Assembly (NCBI GenBank): GCA_022605955.1
Contig: JAKCOZ010000020.1
Span: 7,677,001-7,741,000, forward strand
Source: Rallus limicola
Lineage: Eukaryota; Chordata; Aves; Gruiformes; Rallidae
Reading direction: 5' to 3'
Length of the DNA: 64,000 nucleotides
The notes beneath the pieces were generated by a model that saw only the letters and a list, made by a program, of their open reading frames with translations, was not told the DNA's origin and did no database searches. How positions within the stretch are numbered: the stretch's first letter is position 1; every line of letters starts with the position of its first letter. Below are positions 48,001 to 60,799 of this stretch, one piece after another. Position numbers and translations under genes: made by a program.

Positions 48001-51000
48001 CAGCCCTGGCCTGTCTCCTCTGATGTGGGCAGGAGCATGTAACGGGGATGCTGAGGTGAATTCTAAGTCCTTGGAGGAAAAGGTGTAGCCTGGACTGTTT
48101 GTGCTGTTAATCCCCTTGCACTGCCAGAAGAAGACTCAGGTTACTGAGCAGCCCATGTGGGCTGGGTGGGACTGTCTCCCCATGGCCCAGGTGGGAACAT
48201 TCCAACTGAAATTGTAGAGCAAGTATCTTACAATGAGGTTTATCACCCAAATAGGGAGCTGTGGCAAGGGGAGTCCCCTGTGAGCTGACTCTCTCACCTG
48301 GTCAGTGTTGGGAAGAAGACTGCCGCCTTACCTGGGAGGACATGAACATGCTGGTGCCCATCCATGTGAGGAGGTAGGTGACCTGTCAGCTCATGGAACA
48401 GCTCCACCTGGGCCTTTAGCTCTTGCTTCACCTGCAGGGTCAGAGCAAAATCTATCAATCAGCTGAGATCAGAGAGTGTAAGCAGGGTGCTGGAGAGCTG
48501 GCTGGCCCCGGGAAGCACAAAGTGCTGTGATGTAGATGGACATGCAGTGTGGCTGGGTTACCCAGAACCTCCCCTGGACATGAGTCTGGTTATGATACTT
48601 GTTATTTGGATGCAGAGATGTTAGCAGAATTAGGCCCAGGACCCAGAGAGCCAGCTCCAGCTGCCCAGGCAAGATTAATCTCTAAACTTACAGCAGGGAC
48701 CTGGGAAAAGATCTTCAGCTGTTACGTGCTGGGTAAGTGCAGGCTGAGCTGTTCAGGACAGCAAGTTGCACGGGTGTGTGTGGCTTTCTCCTACCTCTGA
48801 CATATTCAGGAGACCTTTTGATAGAGCTTTCCTGAATCCCATCTTCCCATGGAAGAATCCATCTTGGTTGAGCAAAGAAGAGTTTGTCCTGAGCACCTCG
48901 CATACAGGAGAGCCCTCGGAGAGGTTGGCGTGCAGGCCTATTGGGATGCTGTATCTGTAACAGGCAGGAAACAGCTGGTAAACTTGGCACCCTGACCCCA
49001 CTCACTGTGGCCAAAGAGGGGATTTTGGTGAAAGATCTAGACTGACCTTAAAAGTAGCCATGTACTCACTGGGGTACATCTTTGTACCTCTGCTCTTCTA
49101 GAAAGTCAAGCAGAACACTAACCAGAGCAAACTATCTCCAGCTAATAATCCTGTGCAGCCTGCAAAGGGTTGGCCTGTGAGATTCCCCCAGCTCTGCTCT
49201 CAGCCTGACCCCTGTGCCACGAGCAGCCACAAGGTATCTCAGACTTTCACTGCAGAGGCTGTAACTGCATGCTGCTAGTAACTGCCCTGCAGTTGCTCCT
49301 GACCAACAGAAACCTGGACCTTGCCACCCTTTTCCTGCTTTACACAGGACTGAAAGTCGCCTTTCCTGGCTCCTCCACGTCACATGGATCACCATGTCCA
49401 GGTGGATGGTGTAGTCTGTTGCTAGATACTGCTCCTTCTCACAGATGTAAATGTTATGAGGCTAGTTGTATGGACAGCTCTGTGGAACAAAATGAGCTCG
49501 TGTCCTGCCAGTCCACTGTGTGATTAGGGGACCTTAAATATTTGCTTAATGGAGCAAAACATCTTGTGGAGAGATAGGTTCTCTGGCTTCTTCTGGTTTG
49601 GGGATTTCTCTGGAGCAGGGCCTGATTGTATAATAGATGTAAATCTTCATCTGTATTCACATGTGGGACTGAGCACATGGCACATGCACACTAACTCCTT
49701 GTTAAAACAGGAACTGGAAGATGCTGTCATTGGGAGTGGGGGCCCTTAAGCAAGCAGCTGATGGCAAAGCAGGAGGCAGCTAGAGTACAGAAGGGGTGCT
49801 GTGGCAGGAGGACTGCCATCCTGTGACCTGCTGTGTACCCTCCGTGAGCATAAAGGCAGAGGGGAAGACTGGTTTTGGTTTGAGGGGGAGTGCTCAGTTT
49901 TGGGTTTTTTTAGAAATTCTCACCAGATCCTTTATCATGTCTCTGGGAAGCTCTGACTGCATCAGCTGACAGCATTGTTTGTGCCACAGCCACTGCTGGC
50001 TGCAAGAAAAGATTCATGTGTTACCATGAGTCAGCAGATGGAAGCCTTTTCTTTATCGAGCCCTCTCTTCATGTGTCATGGGATGGTGAGAAATGAACAG
50101 CTGAGCCTCTCAGTGTGGTCTCCCAGGAGCATCGAATGAACCACCTCCAATAGTGCAATGCCTCAAATGCTCTGAGGGAAGCTGTTTCCAGGAAAAGGCA
50201 AACCCCTCCGACAGGTGCGGGACACCAGGGAGCCAAGCACTGCCCCTGTAACGCTAGAGCAGCCCCTCCACCCAGGCTGGAACCAGCCCCAGGGCTGGGG
50301 AATCTGCAGAATGTGGAAGTTCAGAAAGAGCTGTCCTTGTTCTTGCTGTAAGGGGAGACCCTCACTGTAACATTAGAGCTTTGGCTAACACCAGCTGAAT
50401 ATCTTAATAGTTTTCTCTTAGAGTTTTTGCTGGCTGGTCTGACAGGCTGTCCATGCTGAGGCATCTGAAGAGGAACTGCTAGTGTGTACTGGCTTTGGGG
50501 CACAGGGACTGAAACCAAAACTTGAAATGCAGCACGTGAGCAACTTGTTTAGCAATATTAATCTGTGGGGGATGCACAGAAGCAGGCATGCTGGGAAAGC
50601 TGTAAGGAGGAGAGCAACACACCAGGCACAGCAGGGTTCTGCTGCTAGCTAGCGTTTTCCAGTACCTAGATGGGTGTGTTTCCTCTGGATGCAGTAAGCC
50701 AGATGATGCTCCTACTCAGCACCAAATGTGCTGCTGCCTGGTGTTCACTCCGAGCAGTCCTGACACTGCATGAGCAGCTGAACTCCAAACCATCACCAAA
50801 ACTTAAAACATAGTAGTTATCTGGGCTGTACCCTGGGAGACAGGGCTACCACCATGCTTTGTCCCAACTAGAGACCTGGGCTTTAAGACTGAATCAACAG
50901 GCTTTTTTTTTCCCCACTGAACACTGGACTAACTCTTGCTCCTGGGCACCTCCAACCACTGACATGGAGCTTCTGCAGCCAAGCAGCAGTGCCAAGCCAT

Positions 51001-54000
51001 GCTGTGCTGTAAAAAAGTCAAGGTATGGGAGCATCATGGAAGGGCTCCTTTTTTGTAGGGCAGATGATTGTCTCTCACACAAACATACTTTATAACTGCC
51101 CACATCTTTTCAGAGACTGTAAAGTTTCTACTCTTGTTGTCTCAAATACTGAAGCAGAGACAAGCAGCTTGTATAGCCTGTGATGCCACACTGGGAACAC
51201 AGCTCAGCTGTTTTGAGTTTGGCCTCGTACCTGCTCTGAGCCCTTTACAGATGGGACAGGGTGAGCCAGGCAAGTCTGTGCTAATGGCTCCACCCAGGGT
51301 AAAAGGACTGGCTTTGAGCTGCAAGCAACAGTTTAACTCTGCAATAAAAGCACTGCACTAACAGCTACTGATGCCAGCACAAAATGATGCTGAGAAATCT
51401 GCTTAGTCTCTAAACTTGTTTTGGTGGTGGTTTTAAGCAGCAGTGACCCTTCCACAAGCTGCTTTGAGGGGCCTGTGACTTGGTGTTTGCCTGGGGAATG
51501 CAGAGCTGAAGCAGGATTTAGCAGAAGGGTTTAGCTCACTCCCGATAGAGCCCCATGGCAATGTCTACAAGGGTGTGCTCTGACAGTATAAGGAATGTTA
51601 GACCAGGCTGTCTCTGAGCTTGTTGAGAAGAGGTCCAGGCCAGTAGCTTCTGCAGCCCCACTAAGGTCAGTCCATTAGGGAACTGTTCCCACTGTCAGGA
51701 AAGTTGGCTATAAAGCCTGGCTCTGGAGTTCTCTGCTCAGCATCTGCTGTAGAGGTGAGGGGGGCGGGGGGAAAGAGATACCCTTACAACAAATGCTACA
51801 AGGGGCAAAGATTTGGAAAGGTTCTAAGTCAACAAGCCCAGCCCAGTTATCAAATAGAGGAAATACAATCAGCTAAACTGCTTCCTTTTCAAGTAGTTGC
51901 TTGTTTTGTCACACAAGTGCTCTGAACAAATGTCTCTACTGAAGCAATGGGCTTTTGTGCAGTTGCAATCCCTGTTCATGTATATCCTTAGCAGTAAAGG
52001 GTCCCTGGAGACTGTTACTATACTGAGTCACTTTTTAAAGTGCCCACAAGCTTTGTACATTTCTGAGCTTGGTGGATAAGAGACAGTGCCCTGAGTCCTG
52101 CCTGGCCATGTCATGGACCCTGTGCAGTCCCTGCATTCCTGGGAGCAGTTGCAGTGGCTGTGGGTGTTATGTGATTCCCCCAGCCTAGTCCCAGTTGTCT
52201 TGCTGAAGGATGCATGTTTTGGCATAACCATGGCACTTTACCCTTTTCCTTGATGGATAAATAGATCCCACCTTCAGCACCCCATTTGTATTCTTATCTG
52301 GGAAATTACTGGTTCATCAGGTTACAGCCCAGGTGTGATGCAATTAAGAGCATAAATATCTCTATCTAGACATCCTGCTTGGGTACACACACAAGTGGTC
52401 TGAAGCCAGACAAAGCAAGGCTGTGCTTTGTGTGGAAAAGTACACATCTTACTTTCTCCATGTTGGCATTTGCATACTTTTCTTCCCCCCTCCACTTTCA
52501 CCCTTCAGCAAACTGTAAGACCCAGCTGCTGTCTTTCATCAGATAGCATCTTGTCTTGTTCTATTACAGCTGAGGACTTATTTCACCTGGAAGAAACACT
52601 CCAAAGCCTCTGCAGTGTTAAGAACTGTTACTGTAATACAGCTTAGAGACATGACTTTCTTTTTAATTGCATGTTTGCATCAGCTGAAGCTCCTGTGACC
52701 ATGACCTTCCATCAGCAAAAAGTGCTGCCACTAGTAAAGTTAATATAGTCTGGGGCTCTAGTTTGGACCCCATGCTCAGTCCAAACTCAGTTCAACAGTG
52801 GAACTGCCTGCCTTGTGATTAACAGTCAGATAAAAAAGTGATGAGAAAGCATGAGAGACTTCTAGATTAGTCAGATGTTGACTGGGAGGGTCAGAATTAA
52901 GTCACAATTTACACACACATTTTGCAATTAGTGTTGATGGGAAAGGAAGTGAAAACATAGACAGCAATTAAATGTGGTTTTGTTAGATTCTTCTGTTAAA
53001 TGTACCCAGATGTTGTGGGGGGTTCAGCTTTTGTGTAGCTGATGTTCAGCATTTAAACTGAAAAAAAAAAAACCCAGCAAGACTGAGGCTGTGTTCTAAA
53101 ATATGTCACTCTTCATCAAGTATGTGGATAGAATCATATGGAAGAATCCTAACAGTCACAGCTGAGCTGGTATATAAAAGAGGGGGAAAATATGGCAGCA
53201 AACAATCTTAGGTCACTCTATTTCTGCTATCTCCATATTTCCAAGGAAAAATTAAATGACCTATTAATTTCAGGCAACAAACAAACAAACAAACAACACC
53301 CCTCCCTTCCATTCTCAGGAAAGGCCCTGGAATAAGGACCAGTAAGACTGGCTAACTTCAAGGTGGGGCTTGGTAAGTAGAAAATTGATGTTATAGTATA
53401 TGGATAACCAGGAAGTCACAGTCAGCCCCATAAAGAGAAAAGTTTTGAGTTACTGGGGAAAAAAAACCCAAACACAATGGAAGTCAGTTCTCCCACATGC
53501 TGTTCTGGTTGGGTTCTGCATGGGAACAGTTGTTATCAACGGGTTTGTCGTTCAGTAATGAATCAGGTCTCTGCTGGAACTTCCCTCTTGCCTGAAGTGA
53601 GCAGGTCCCTTCTTTTAGCCTGTTTATGACAGTGAATGAGAAAAGCTCAAGGTCCAGAACCTGGATATTAGAGAAGGTGGATTATTTACTGATTGATTAT
53701 GCTGTTTTGCAATTAGTTTGTGCTAGAGCTGGTACAAAGATCTGCTGACTACCATCATATTTCTGCCAAAGCTTCTAATCAAAGCACAGGGCAACAGATG
53801 GCATACCCAGAGGCCTACACAGAATTAGTGTGAAGGGAAGAATGAAACTCCACAGGAACTGTGTTCCTTTCTGAAGGATGTTGAATCCTAATATTGCAGG
53901 GCAACGTGAGGTGCTTAATAGGACAATTTTTTTTCAGGATAGTCCTTCTTGCTCGTTAGCATTGCCTGTGTCCAATTAACTGAAGACCAGACCAGGTGAG

Positions 54001-56367
54001 GGGGGAGAGATCAAGACCTGCAGTGACAAGCAACCATGACATAGACAGTTAATCAAGAACCATGTAGATCATCTCCACAAGCTGTAGGAAGAGTCCAGCA
54101 GTCTGAACAGTCCTGCCACCATTTCTGCAGAAGACCAAATCCCACAACACTGGAATGCACCATAGGAAAGATCAAGTTAATTGCTTCAAGCCTCTTCTCT
54201 CAGCTGGGGATACATCCAGTCTCCCTGCTTACAGAGCAGATAGATCCAGTCTCCCTGCTCCACTACAGAGTTAAGCATATTCCTGCCCTGCCCCTGCCAA
54301 AGAGGAGTGTCAAGGCAGTCAAGAAGTGACATTTTCTAAGTTTTGTGCCACAAGATGACAATTCAATGATACTTCCACTAAGTCTCACCTATTCAGTATC
54401 AGTTTGTGTCTAAAAAGAGTTTGTGTGAACTTTTGCAATAGAACAAATACTCAGGGGTTACCCAAGGGTGTGTTTACACACACAGCTGTACTTGCTGCAC
54501 CTGAGGTGGGGCTTGCGTTACACCAACCAACCCTTCTTCCTAAACCTGCAAACGCTGCCCCCGTGCAGGGTAGGGCTGGATGCAGCTGCAGAGAGTTACA
54601 CAGAACCTGAGCTGTTGATCTTCGGTGCTGACAGATGTTCCCAAAGTCACCCTGTTTATATTCTCAGAAATAGATTTAATCCATTTGATTCACATTTACA
54701 ATTCAAAAATACCCCCTGAAAGAAACTGTAGCAGCATTTGCAGCTTCTGCTGTCACCCACCCTCCAACCTGGCTTTTCACACCCATATCTGCTCCCAGCA
54801 CAAGTGTCATGACCTGGATTCAAAGATGCTTTTTAAACCTCTGATTACATGGCCTACTTTCTGGCTATGGAAATGAGGCCAGGTGGATTCTATATTTAAG
54901 AGCTTGGTAAAGACCATGGCTAAAATAGCTGACAACATTACCAGAGCATTGGGGCTTAAAAGGTTTCATGGTGCCTCTGTGTCTGGGAGAAGTGCTATCT
55001 TTATCTCAGTGTTTTACATTTCATTTACTCACAGGATTTTAGGCATCTCAACGGTGTTCTGTCCTTCTGCCTCTCCCCTTATCACGCCAGAGGCAGTTTC
55101 TCTCTCATTGTTTGTGTGTAATCTCTAACCTTTTTAACAGAAAACCAGTTTGCCACTAAAACCACACCCTGCACCACCCTGCACACCAAAGTAACTACAA
55201 GCAATTTCCAAGTACCCCTAAAATCACAGCTCAGTTGGGGAAGAGATGCTCAAGGACAGCATGGCTCTGATGAGATTGTCCCGTGCTATAGCTGTATTTG
55301 ATACATAATGTCTTAGATCTTATAAATCCAGTACAGCTCATTTCCTTTTCTGCTTCCTTAAATTGCATCTCAACCCCTTTGCTCTCTCTTTCAGGGGACA
55401 CTCCTGCTTCCAGCTCCTGCCCACACTAGAGCTGAAGCATTAGCTGGGTTTTACCTGCTAAATACAAGTAATACTTCCGATTAAGGGATTTGCTGGGCTA
55501 GTCCATGAGAACAACACAGAGCATTTGATCTGCTACAGAGACAACTGTGCCAGCAACCTCTGAAAAGTTCACAAGGGAGTAAAGGAGGTAGGTGCAAGGT
55601 ATTGTCCCTCTCTTTATGTATATGATTTTTACAAATTGATTTATCCAGTCTATAATTAATAGTAATATCAAGGTACCTTTTTAACAATTTTCTGGGGTGA
55701 ACAAAATCAAGGTTTCCACAGCCCTGATTTATAACTTAGCCCTCATAGAATTACACCTTCCCCTGATTCTGTCCCTGTGTTCATCCTGGCTGAAATGCAT
55801 CAAATTAAATTTAAGATTTTTCCTTTTATGTCTAAACAGTTTTAAGGGTAGCAGCTTGGTCTGGGTATATAGTGTGGACTTTCATTCTGATGGTACCTCT
55901 TTTAGAAGTGTGGAAAAAGAAATCCCCGCAAACCCAAACCACTAGTCAAATTGTGTAAGTGGTTTTCTGTCCCTAAGGGGGGTGGGGGGAGGGTGTAGTG
56001 GCTAATACCAGAGAAAGAACCGTTATGGGTATGATTGGCAGGTCACTGGTTTTGCTAGGAAGAGTCTTAGTAATCCGGTTTCCTTATACCAGACTGGTCT
56101 ATGATACAGTGTATATACTGAGGCTACAAAATACTGAACTTTACAGGCTTGGCTTTCCGTGGATCGTTTGTGGAGACTGTCCACAAAAGAGCTAAAGAAA
56201 GTAGCTTACCTCCTTGCCAGCTTGGCTGCATCTGCTGCAGCACTTCCGTTGACTAGAAGGGACACGTTAGATACCGCGCCGGCCAGGAAACAGTCCACAA
56301 TGCCTTGGTTTCTCCGAGGACAATAGCCAAAGTCATCTCCAGTTACTATTAGCTTCACCTGAAGCAT
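44696..56367 (-). CDS. YDJC: YdjC-family carbohydrate deacetylase, five coding exons
   Basis: Complete gene on the - strand. Coding exons in order are 56367-56210, 48954-48795, 48431-48332, 47397-47220 and 45026-44696. All junctions are GT-AG with matching phases and give 308 aa, close to the 323 aa that I recall for human. The protein is a YdjC-type TIM-barrel hydrolase with the expected metal and catalytic residues: DDFGY at 11-15, His61 in GLHANL, His132/134/136 in DGHQHVH, and the HPGYP loop at 254-258. Bacterial relatives deacetylate chito-oligosaccharides or similar acetyl sugars; the vertebrate substrate is not settled. No signal peptide or membrane segment is visible, so it is probably cytosolic. 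The start at 56367 follows an in-frame stop and has a weak Kozak context. The gene converges on UBE2L3. Confidence 0.95.
45780..46110. promoter_or_regulatory. CpG island inside YDJC intron 4, with TATA box
   Basis: A GC-rich, CpG-dense block of about 330 bp lies in the intron between exons 4 and 5. On the + strand TATAAAG (46020-46026) follows GC boxes (CCGCCCCC near 45967, GGGGCGG near 46000) at normal core-promoter spacing, predicting a start near 46050. A possible splice donor (GGAG|GTAGCG) lies at about 46073. No coding frame is recognisable, so a lncRNA or antisense transcript is the simplest reading. Confidence 0.55.
46020..46026 (+). promoter_or_regulatory. TATA box (TATAAAG)
   Basis: TATAAAGGCCCGGG context downstream of GC boxes, antisense to YDJC. 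Confidence 0.55.
46225..46538 (+). repeat. CR1 LINE 3' fragment, + orientation
   Basis: The order of CR1 3' blocks is intact: GGACAAGGGGAAATGGCCTC, GAAACAGGCTGCCCAGGGAG, GGTTGAGTCACCATCCCTGG, TTGGACTTGATGATCTTAAA, and the end TTCCAACC..ATGATTCTATGAG. About 310 bp, modestly diverged. Confidence 0.9.
47220..47397 (-). CDS. YDJC: YDJC coding exon 4
   Basis: Encodes residues 140-199, from [13 protein letters not shown] to the FTRHGIRW junction. The acceptor is CACTTGCAG| and the donor ATAAG|GTAAGA. Confidence 0.95.
48332..48431 (-). CDS. YDJC: YDJC coding exon 3
   Basis: Thirty-three codons plus one base, holding the [11 protein letters not shown] metal-binding signature. The acceptor is CCCTGCAG| and the donor CCCAG|GTAAGG. 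Confidence 0.96.
48795..48954 (-). CDS. YDJC: YDJC coding exon 2
   Basis: Encodes the GLHANLSEG block with metal-site His61 and the GKMGFRKAL segment. The acceptor is CTGTTACAG| and the donor CAGAG|GTAGGA. Confidence 0.95.
48955..56209 (-). other. YDJC: YDJC intron 1 (7.3 kb)
   Basis: No second gene was recognised. A 16-base unit, ATCCAGTCTCCCTGCT, is repeated near 54213 and 54245. A (CAAA)n patch lies near 53277. Confidence 0.85.
56210..56367 (-). CDS. YDJC: YDJC coding exon 1
   Basis: Encodes residues 1-52 and two bases of codon 53, including the metal-site DDFGY. An acceptor-like TTTTGCTAG at 56383 puts the exon edge at 56382, so a separate 5' UTR exon should lie upstream in the CpG island. 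The donor is GGAG|GTAAGC. Confidence 0.94.
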
Positions 56368-56589
56368 CCTTAGAGGTCATCCCTAGCAAAACAAAAGAAA
56401 CGGGAAGGAGGGAAAATAGGAGCTGTCAGCAGCCTGCAGATCACAAGCAAAGAGGAAAGGACAGTCTCACTGGGGGCGAATCCGGTCGTGACTCAGCCCC
56501 TGACTAACTCCTCCTGCTTCACCTCAGCCTGCCGCTGGCTCAGAGTTTGCACAGCAGCCGGATTTGCGTGTGGCCACCTGGCTCACACC

Positions 56590-57500
56590 ATACCTGCCTG
56601 CTCCTGCAGCGAGAGCACCGGAGCGGGCGTTTCTCTGCGGCAGCAAAGGCCTGCCTGCACTCTGTACTGCTGTGGATGGAGAGTGTGACAAAGGTGAGGG
56701 ACTTTGGAGGCTGGTTTAATCGAGTGAGGTGCGTCAGGAGTTCAAACGCCTTTCCCCGTTGCACACCCCCGCCCGCGGTGCCCGGCTAAACGGGGCCGGT
56801 GCGAAGCAGCCCCGCAGCCGTGCCGCCACGCTGTCACCGATCCGGCCCCGTCCGGCGCGGCCGGAGGAAGGCGCGGGCCGCGGCGCGGCAGCCCCGTGTC
56901 CCCAGGGACAACCGGAAAGAAGCGGCCTCTGGCGGCGCCGCTCGGGGGCTCAGGCCATGCCCTCCCACGGCAGCGGGGACCCCGCCAGCCACCCCCGGGG
57001 CGGCGCGCACCTCCGCTCCTGCCCGCTCCCGTGCCCAGGGCCGCCGCCAGGTGTGGGCGGCAGCCGCAGCCGCTGGCGCAGCGGTGCCGGTCAGCGCCGC
57101 CGCCCCGGGGGAGATGCCGGCCCCGGCGGCGGAGCTCTGCCCGCGCCGCCCCGCCGCGCATCCCCTCTCGCCCGGCGCTGCCGGGAAGCCCCAGCCGGGA
57201 GCTCACCCGCGGCGAGCGGCGGTCGCGCCGCAGAGCCCGGCTCCTCCGCAGTGCTCCGAGCACCGGGCCCCGCCGGCGGCCCCTGGCGGCCGCGGCCAGC
57301 AGCGCCGCCCTGCCCGGCCGGCGGAAAGCAGGCTGCCCGCGGGATCCGGGCGCCGGTCGGGCTGTTCGCGGCCAGGCTGCTCTGGCGCGGGTCGGAGAGC
57401 TGGGCAGGGCCTAGAGTTCGCTTTGTCGCGCCGCCGGTTCTCGGTGTTCGCAGCTTTCTGCTCCAGACCGATGCGAACTGCGGCTGTCGCTGCAGGTGGG
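56590..57500. promoter_or_regulatory. YDJC: CpG island, probable YDJC promoter and 5' UTR exon
   Basis: Very GC-rich, CpG-dense DNA begins just upstream of the first YDJC coding exon. A - strand donor candidate (CGCGG|GTGAGC) lies near 57209. No TATA box is seen. Open frames of up to 290 codons on both strands reflect lack of stop codons in GC-rich DNA. Confidence 0.7.
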
Positions 57501-60500
57501 ATCAGCAATTCAGTTCGCGTTCTTTGATGGCTTCAGTGCAATCATCCCAACAATGCCGTGAATATATAATCAATCGCTTGACCCATGAGCTTGACCCTTA
57601 GAAGCCACTTGCTTGCTTTTACCCTGCCTTGGTTTGCCAGCACCATGAACTCAGAGTGAGTTCAGAGCTGCAGTTCAGTAAACCCTGGCCTGGAAGTCCC
57701 CACAGCTCTTGATGTTGTGCTGGGGAAGGGCAGGGGGAACAGAGAAGTCCAGAAAGGGCAGCTTCTAACATGCTGTTGTTCAGTGATGGATATAAGCCAG
57801 TTCTCCATCAGGCTGCATGTAAAATCCCGTTTGTCCTGGCACTGAGCTGCTGCTTTTTCTTACAGCAGAAAAGCTACTCTTGATCTACCAGAATGGAAAT
57901 GAAAGCACTGAGTAGGTAACCAGCCTGCATATTTCACCATTGGAAGGAGAAGATTAATTTCTATCAAGGTAAAACACACCTTGTCTTGGTCTGTAGTATT
58001 ATCCCAAAATACCCGCTCTCTCCTGCTATTGCAAGAGAAAGAACAAATAGATGTTTGAGACAGGGAGAGAGTGATAGTTCAGAAAGTTCTAGGGTAACAT
58101 GTCCATGGATCCAGGGTACCTGTCTCAGTGGTTGCTGTTAACCTCTCTCAGGAAGCAGGGAACACACTGGGACTCTTGCATGGATGATGGTGAATTCTAA
58201 TGTCTGAACCTGCGCCAATGTGGAGGTAAGAGGGCTGGGGAAGAGAAGAAACAGCGGTCAGGCCAAGCACAGGTTTCTTGGAAGAGCAAATGGGGTAGAA
58301 CAGGTTGGAAAAGGCTTCAGGAGTGATTTCTGTGAGAATAGACTGACCATCCTGCTGCTTAATTCACAGTTAAGGCAAAGTCATGTGGGCTAACTTAGCT
58401 CTCTTTGATTGCAACCGCAACCCTTGTCTCAGTTCTGGGCAGTCCTAGCATGAAGAATTCAATTCCTAAAAGGCAGCCAGCACACTCGGGCCCCAAAATC
58501 AAGGGGATGACCTGCAGGCACAACTAGAGATCGTTCATCCTTCTCAGCAAAGGAAGCACCCTCAGTCTGAGGGGGCAAAGCAGCACAGTTCAGCAGAGGG
58601 AATTCTACCTCTTTCATACCCAGAGCTGAGGCAGGGAAAATCTGTATGAGGGGGCATGAACACCCATGTAGCCAGTGGTTCTCCACTGTCTGCTTCTTCA
58701 CAAGGAATTTGGACGAGGCAGGTTGCAGCCCTTTTGATCTTTGCAGTCTATTGCAGTCCATGTAGCAAAATGCAGAGTGTCTCTGCCTCCCACCTCAAAT
58801 CGCTCTGCAGCAGAAAAATGTTTCCCTTAGCCTGTGGGCACTTTGAGGAGCATCTAAGACTTGGATGGTTGTTTATAAGACTATTTTGATACTTTTTGAT
58901 ACTTTTTGAAGGAGAAAAATAAAAGCAGAATGTGTTAGAATTTTGTTCCTAGACTGTGCTGTCCCTCTAGGCCCTGAAATGGGCAGCATGGCGATTTCTA
59001 CTGGATCATCAGCTGTCTATCACTTTCTAGAGCTTACTCTTCCCTGACATTTAAATGAACACTGACTACAGGAAACTATGGCGAGAGCTGGAGAACCTTC
59101 TGCCCCCTTAGTGACTTTTCATTTAAAAAAAAAATTGTATGGAATGAAATTCCATACAAATCATGGTAAAATGCTGTAGAGAATGTGCTAAATTTTCATT
59201 TTAGCAATTCCTGTGAGTATTTCCCTCATTTAATAGTTGTATGTCTCTGTTACAGAAAAGTTTTTGATGCTCTATAAGGGTTTCCAGTGCCCTTGACATT
59301 TTAGAGTGGATATTTGTACAACTGGTACTTGCTTCCCCTTCTGGGAGATGAACCTCGCAGCCTGCCCACATTCCCCCAAGGCTTCACTTAATGATGAGGG
59401 CTATTACTGTAACAGATGAGGTCAGTGCAACTCTGAAGTAATGTCATTAATCAAAACCAAGTACCTGCTGCCTTTGCCAATGCAAACTCTGGGGTTTTCT
59501 GCCTCTTTCTAGTACTGTCAGCACAGCTTGCCTCTGCACAGGTGAGAGGCACTACAGAAGAATCTTAGACAGAGCTTGACTTCTCAGCCTTGGTAACCTT
59601 GGTATGCATTTAATGCTATTAACAGTAACATCCTTCTTAAATATTGAATGCAGTTCCTGGAGGCTTTTCTTTTCTGATTTCAATCCTGTTTATCCAGATC
59701 TCCTTCCCCTGACTGGCAGATAAAGTCCCCAGCAAGCAAATCTTGCCACTGTGCTATATTCTCCTCAGATCCCAGCAGCAAGTTTCCTCTGCAGCCTGCA
59801 TACCCCAGCTGGCTGCTCAAATAGCCCTTGCCACCAATCCCCACATTGTCCAAAGGAATGTCTCTTTCAAATTCAACTTGGAGCTGAAAGGCAAGGCAGG
59901 CTTCCTCTGGCTAGTCTTTCCTCTTCAATGAAGACATGAATGAGAATATTGGCCAATGTTTCTGGTACAGCAGCATAAGCCAAGACATGTACTAAGCACA
60001 GGCTGCATCTTCCAGCATAACTGAAACAAAACAGAGCCCTACCTTATCTTAGTCACAGAAGTCAGCAGGAGCTCTCGCCATCTTAGTGCTTCACTGTTTT
60101 TGAGCTCGAATTTCTTTCCCTGAACTGAGTTATTCAGTAGCAGATTTAGGTTTCCTGTATTTCACAAAAGAATTTCCTAACAATTAATGCTTCCAACAAG
60201 CTGCCAGTTGACATGCTGACATAAAAAATGTATTTTCTTGTTCCTGTGGCCACAATGCACCAGTTCATTTGCGATTACAATGGTAGCACAGTAGGGCTTG
60301 GTTTGGCTTTTCCTTGCATGAAATTCTGTTGAAAGTGTGAATTGTAAAAGGCGTTTGAATGAGACAAAGTGAAATCCGTTTTTAAACAAAAGCATGTTAA
60401 CATTTTCTTCCCTAGCCTCAAAGATTTACAAAATGTTGGAATTCCAGTGCTTTCTGTAGAGATGCTTAAATTAAAGCCTTTTCATGCCTCTAATGAGGTC

Positions 60501-60568
60501 GGTTTTCAGAGGAAACAACATTTGTGTTCACACTGTCAGCGCCTGTCTCGGTCTCCTCCTGGTATCAG
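57501..60568. other. Intergenic, no certain gene
   Basis: No recognised exon. A short ATG frame ending at a good donor (TGGAG|GTAAGA, about 58226) is a weak candidate. A perfect TGGAATGAAATTCCATACA-like inverted repeat lies near 59138-59160. Confidence 0.4.
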
Positions 60569-60674
60569 TGGAATGCCTTGGCCAGTTCCCTTGCGGCAGA
60601 GATGGAAGTCCTGCAGCAAGCCACGGCGGCATGCGGCTCTGAGGCTGCGGCCTCCAGAGCGATCTATAGCCCAG
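60569..60674 (+). CDS. Candidate coding exon, gene unknown
   Basis: A pyrimidine-rich tract and CAG| precede an open segment of 35 codons starting WNALASSLAAEMEVLQQ, followed by donor CCAG|GTACAG. The peptide is Ala/Glu/Gln-rich and could form a coiled coil. I do not recognise the protein. A second frame is also open across the segment, so chance remains possible. The + strand exon partners were not found. Confidence 0.28.
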
Positions 60675-60799
60675 GTACAGAACTGGACGGTCAGTCAGAG
60701 AGGGCAGAAAAACAGGGGGTTCTCGGTCTTTCAGGCCGTGTGGGGCCAGGGCAGAGGTGAGGGTGTGGAGCAATGCTCTGAGGGCACCGTACCAGGGTA

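Noticed and set aside
56729..57601. 290-codon + strand frame and several overlapping frames
   Set aside because: Same GC-rich artefact over the YDJC promoter island. No domain or conserved motif.
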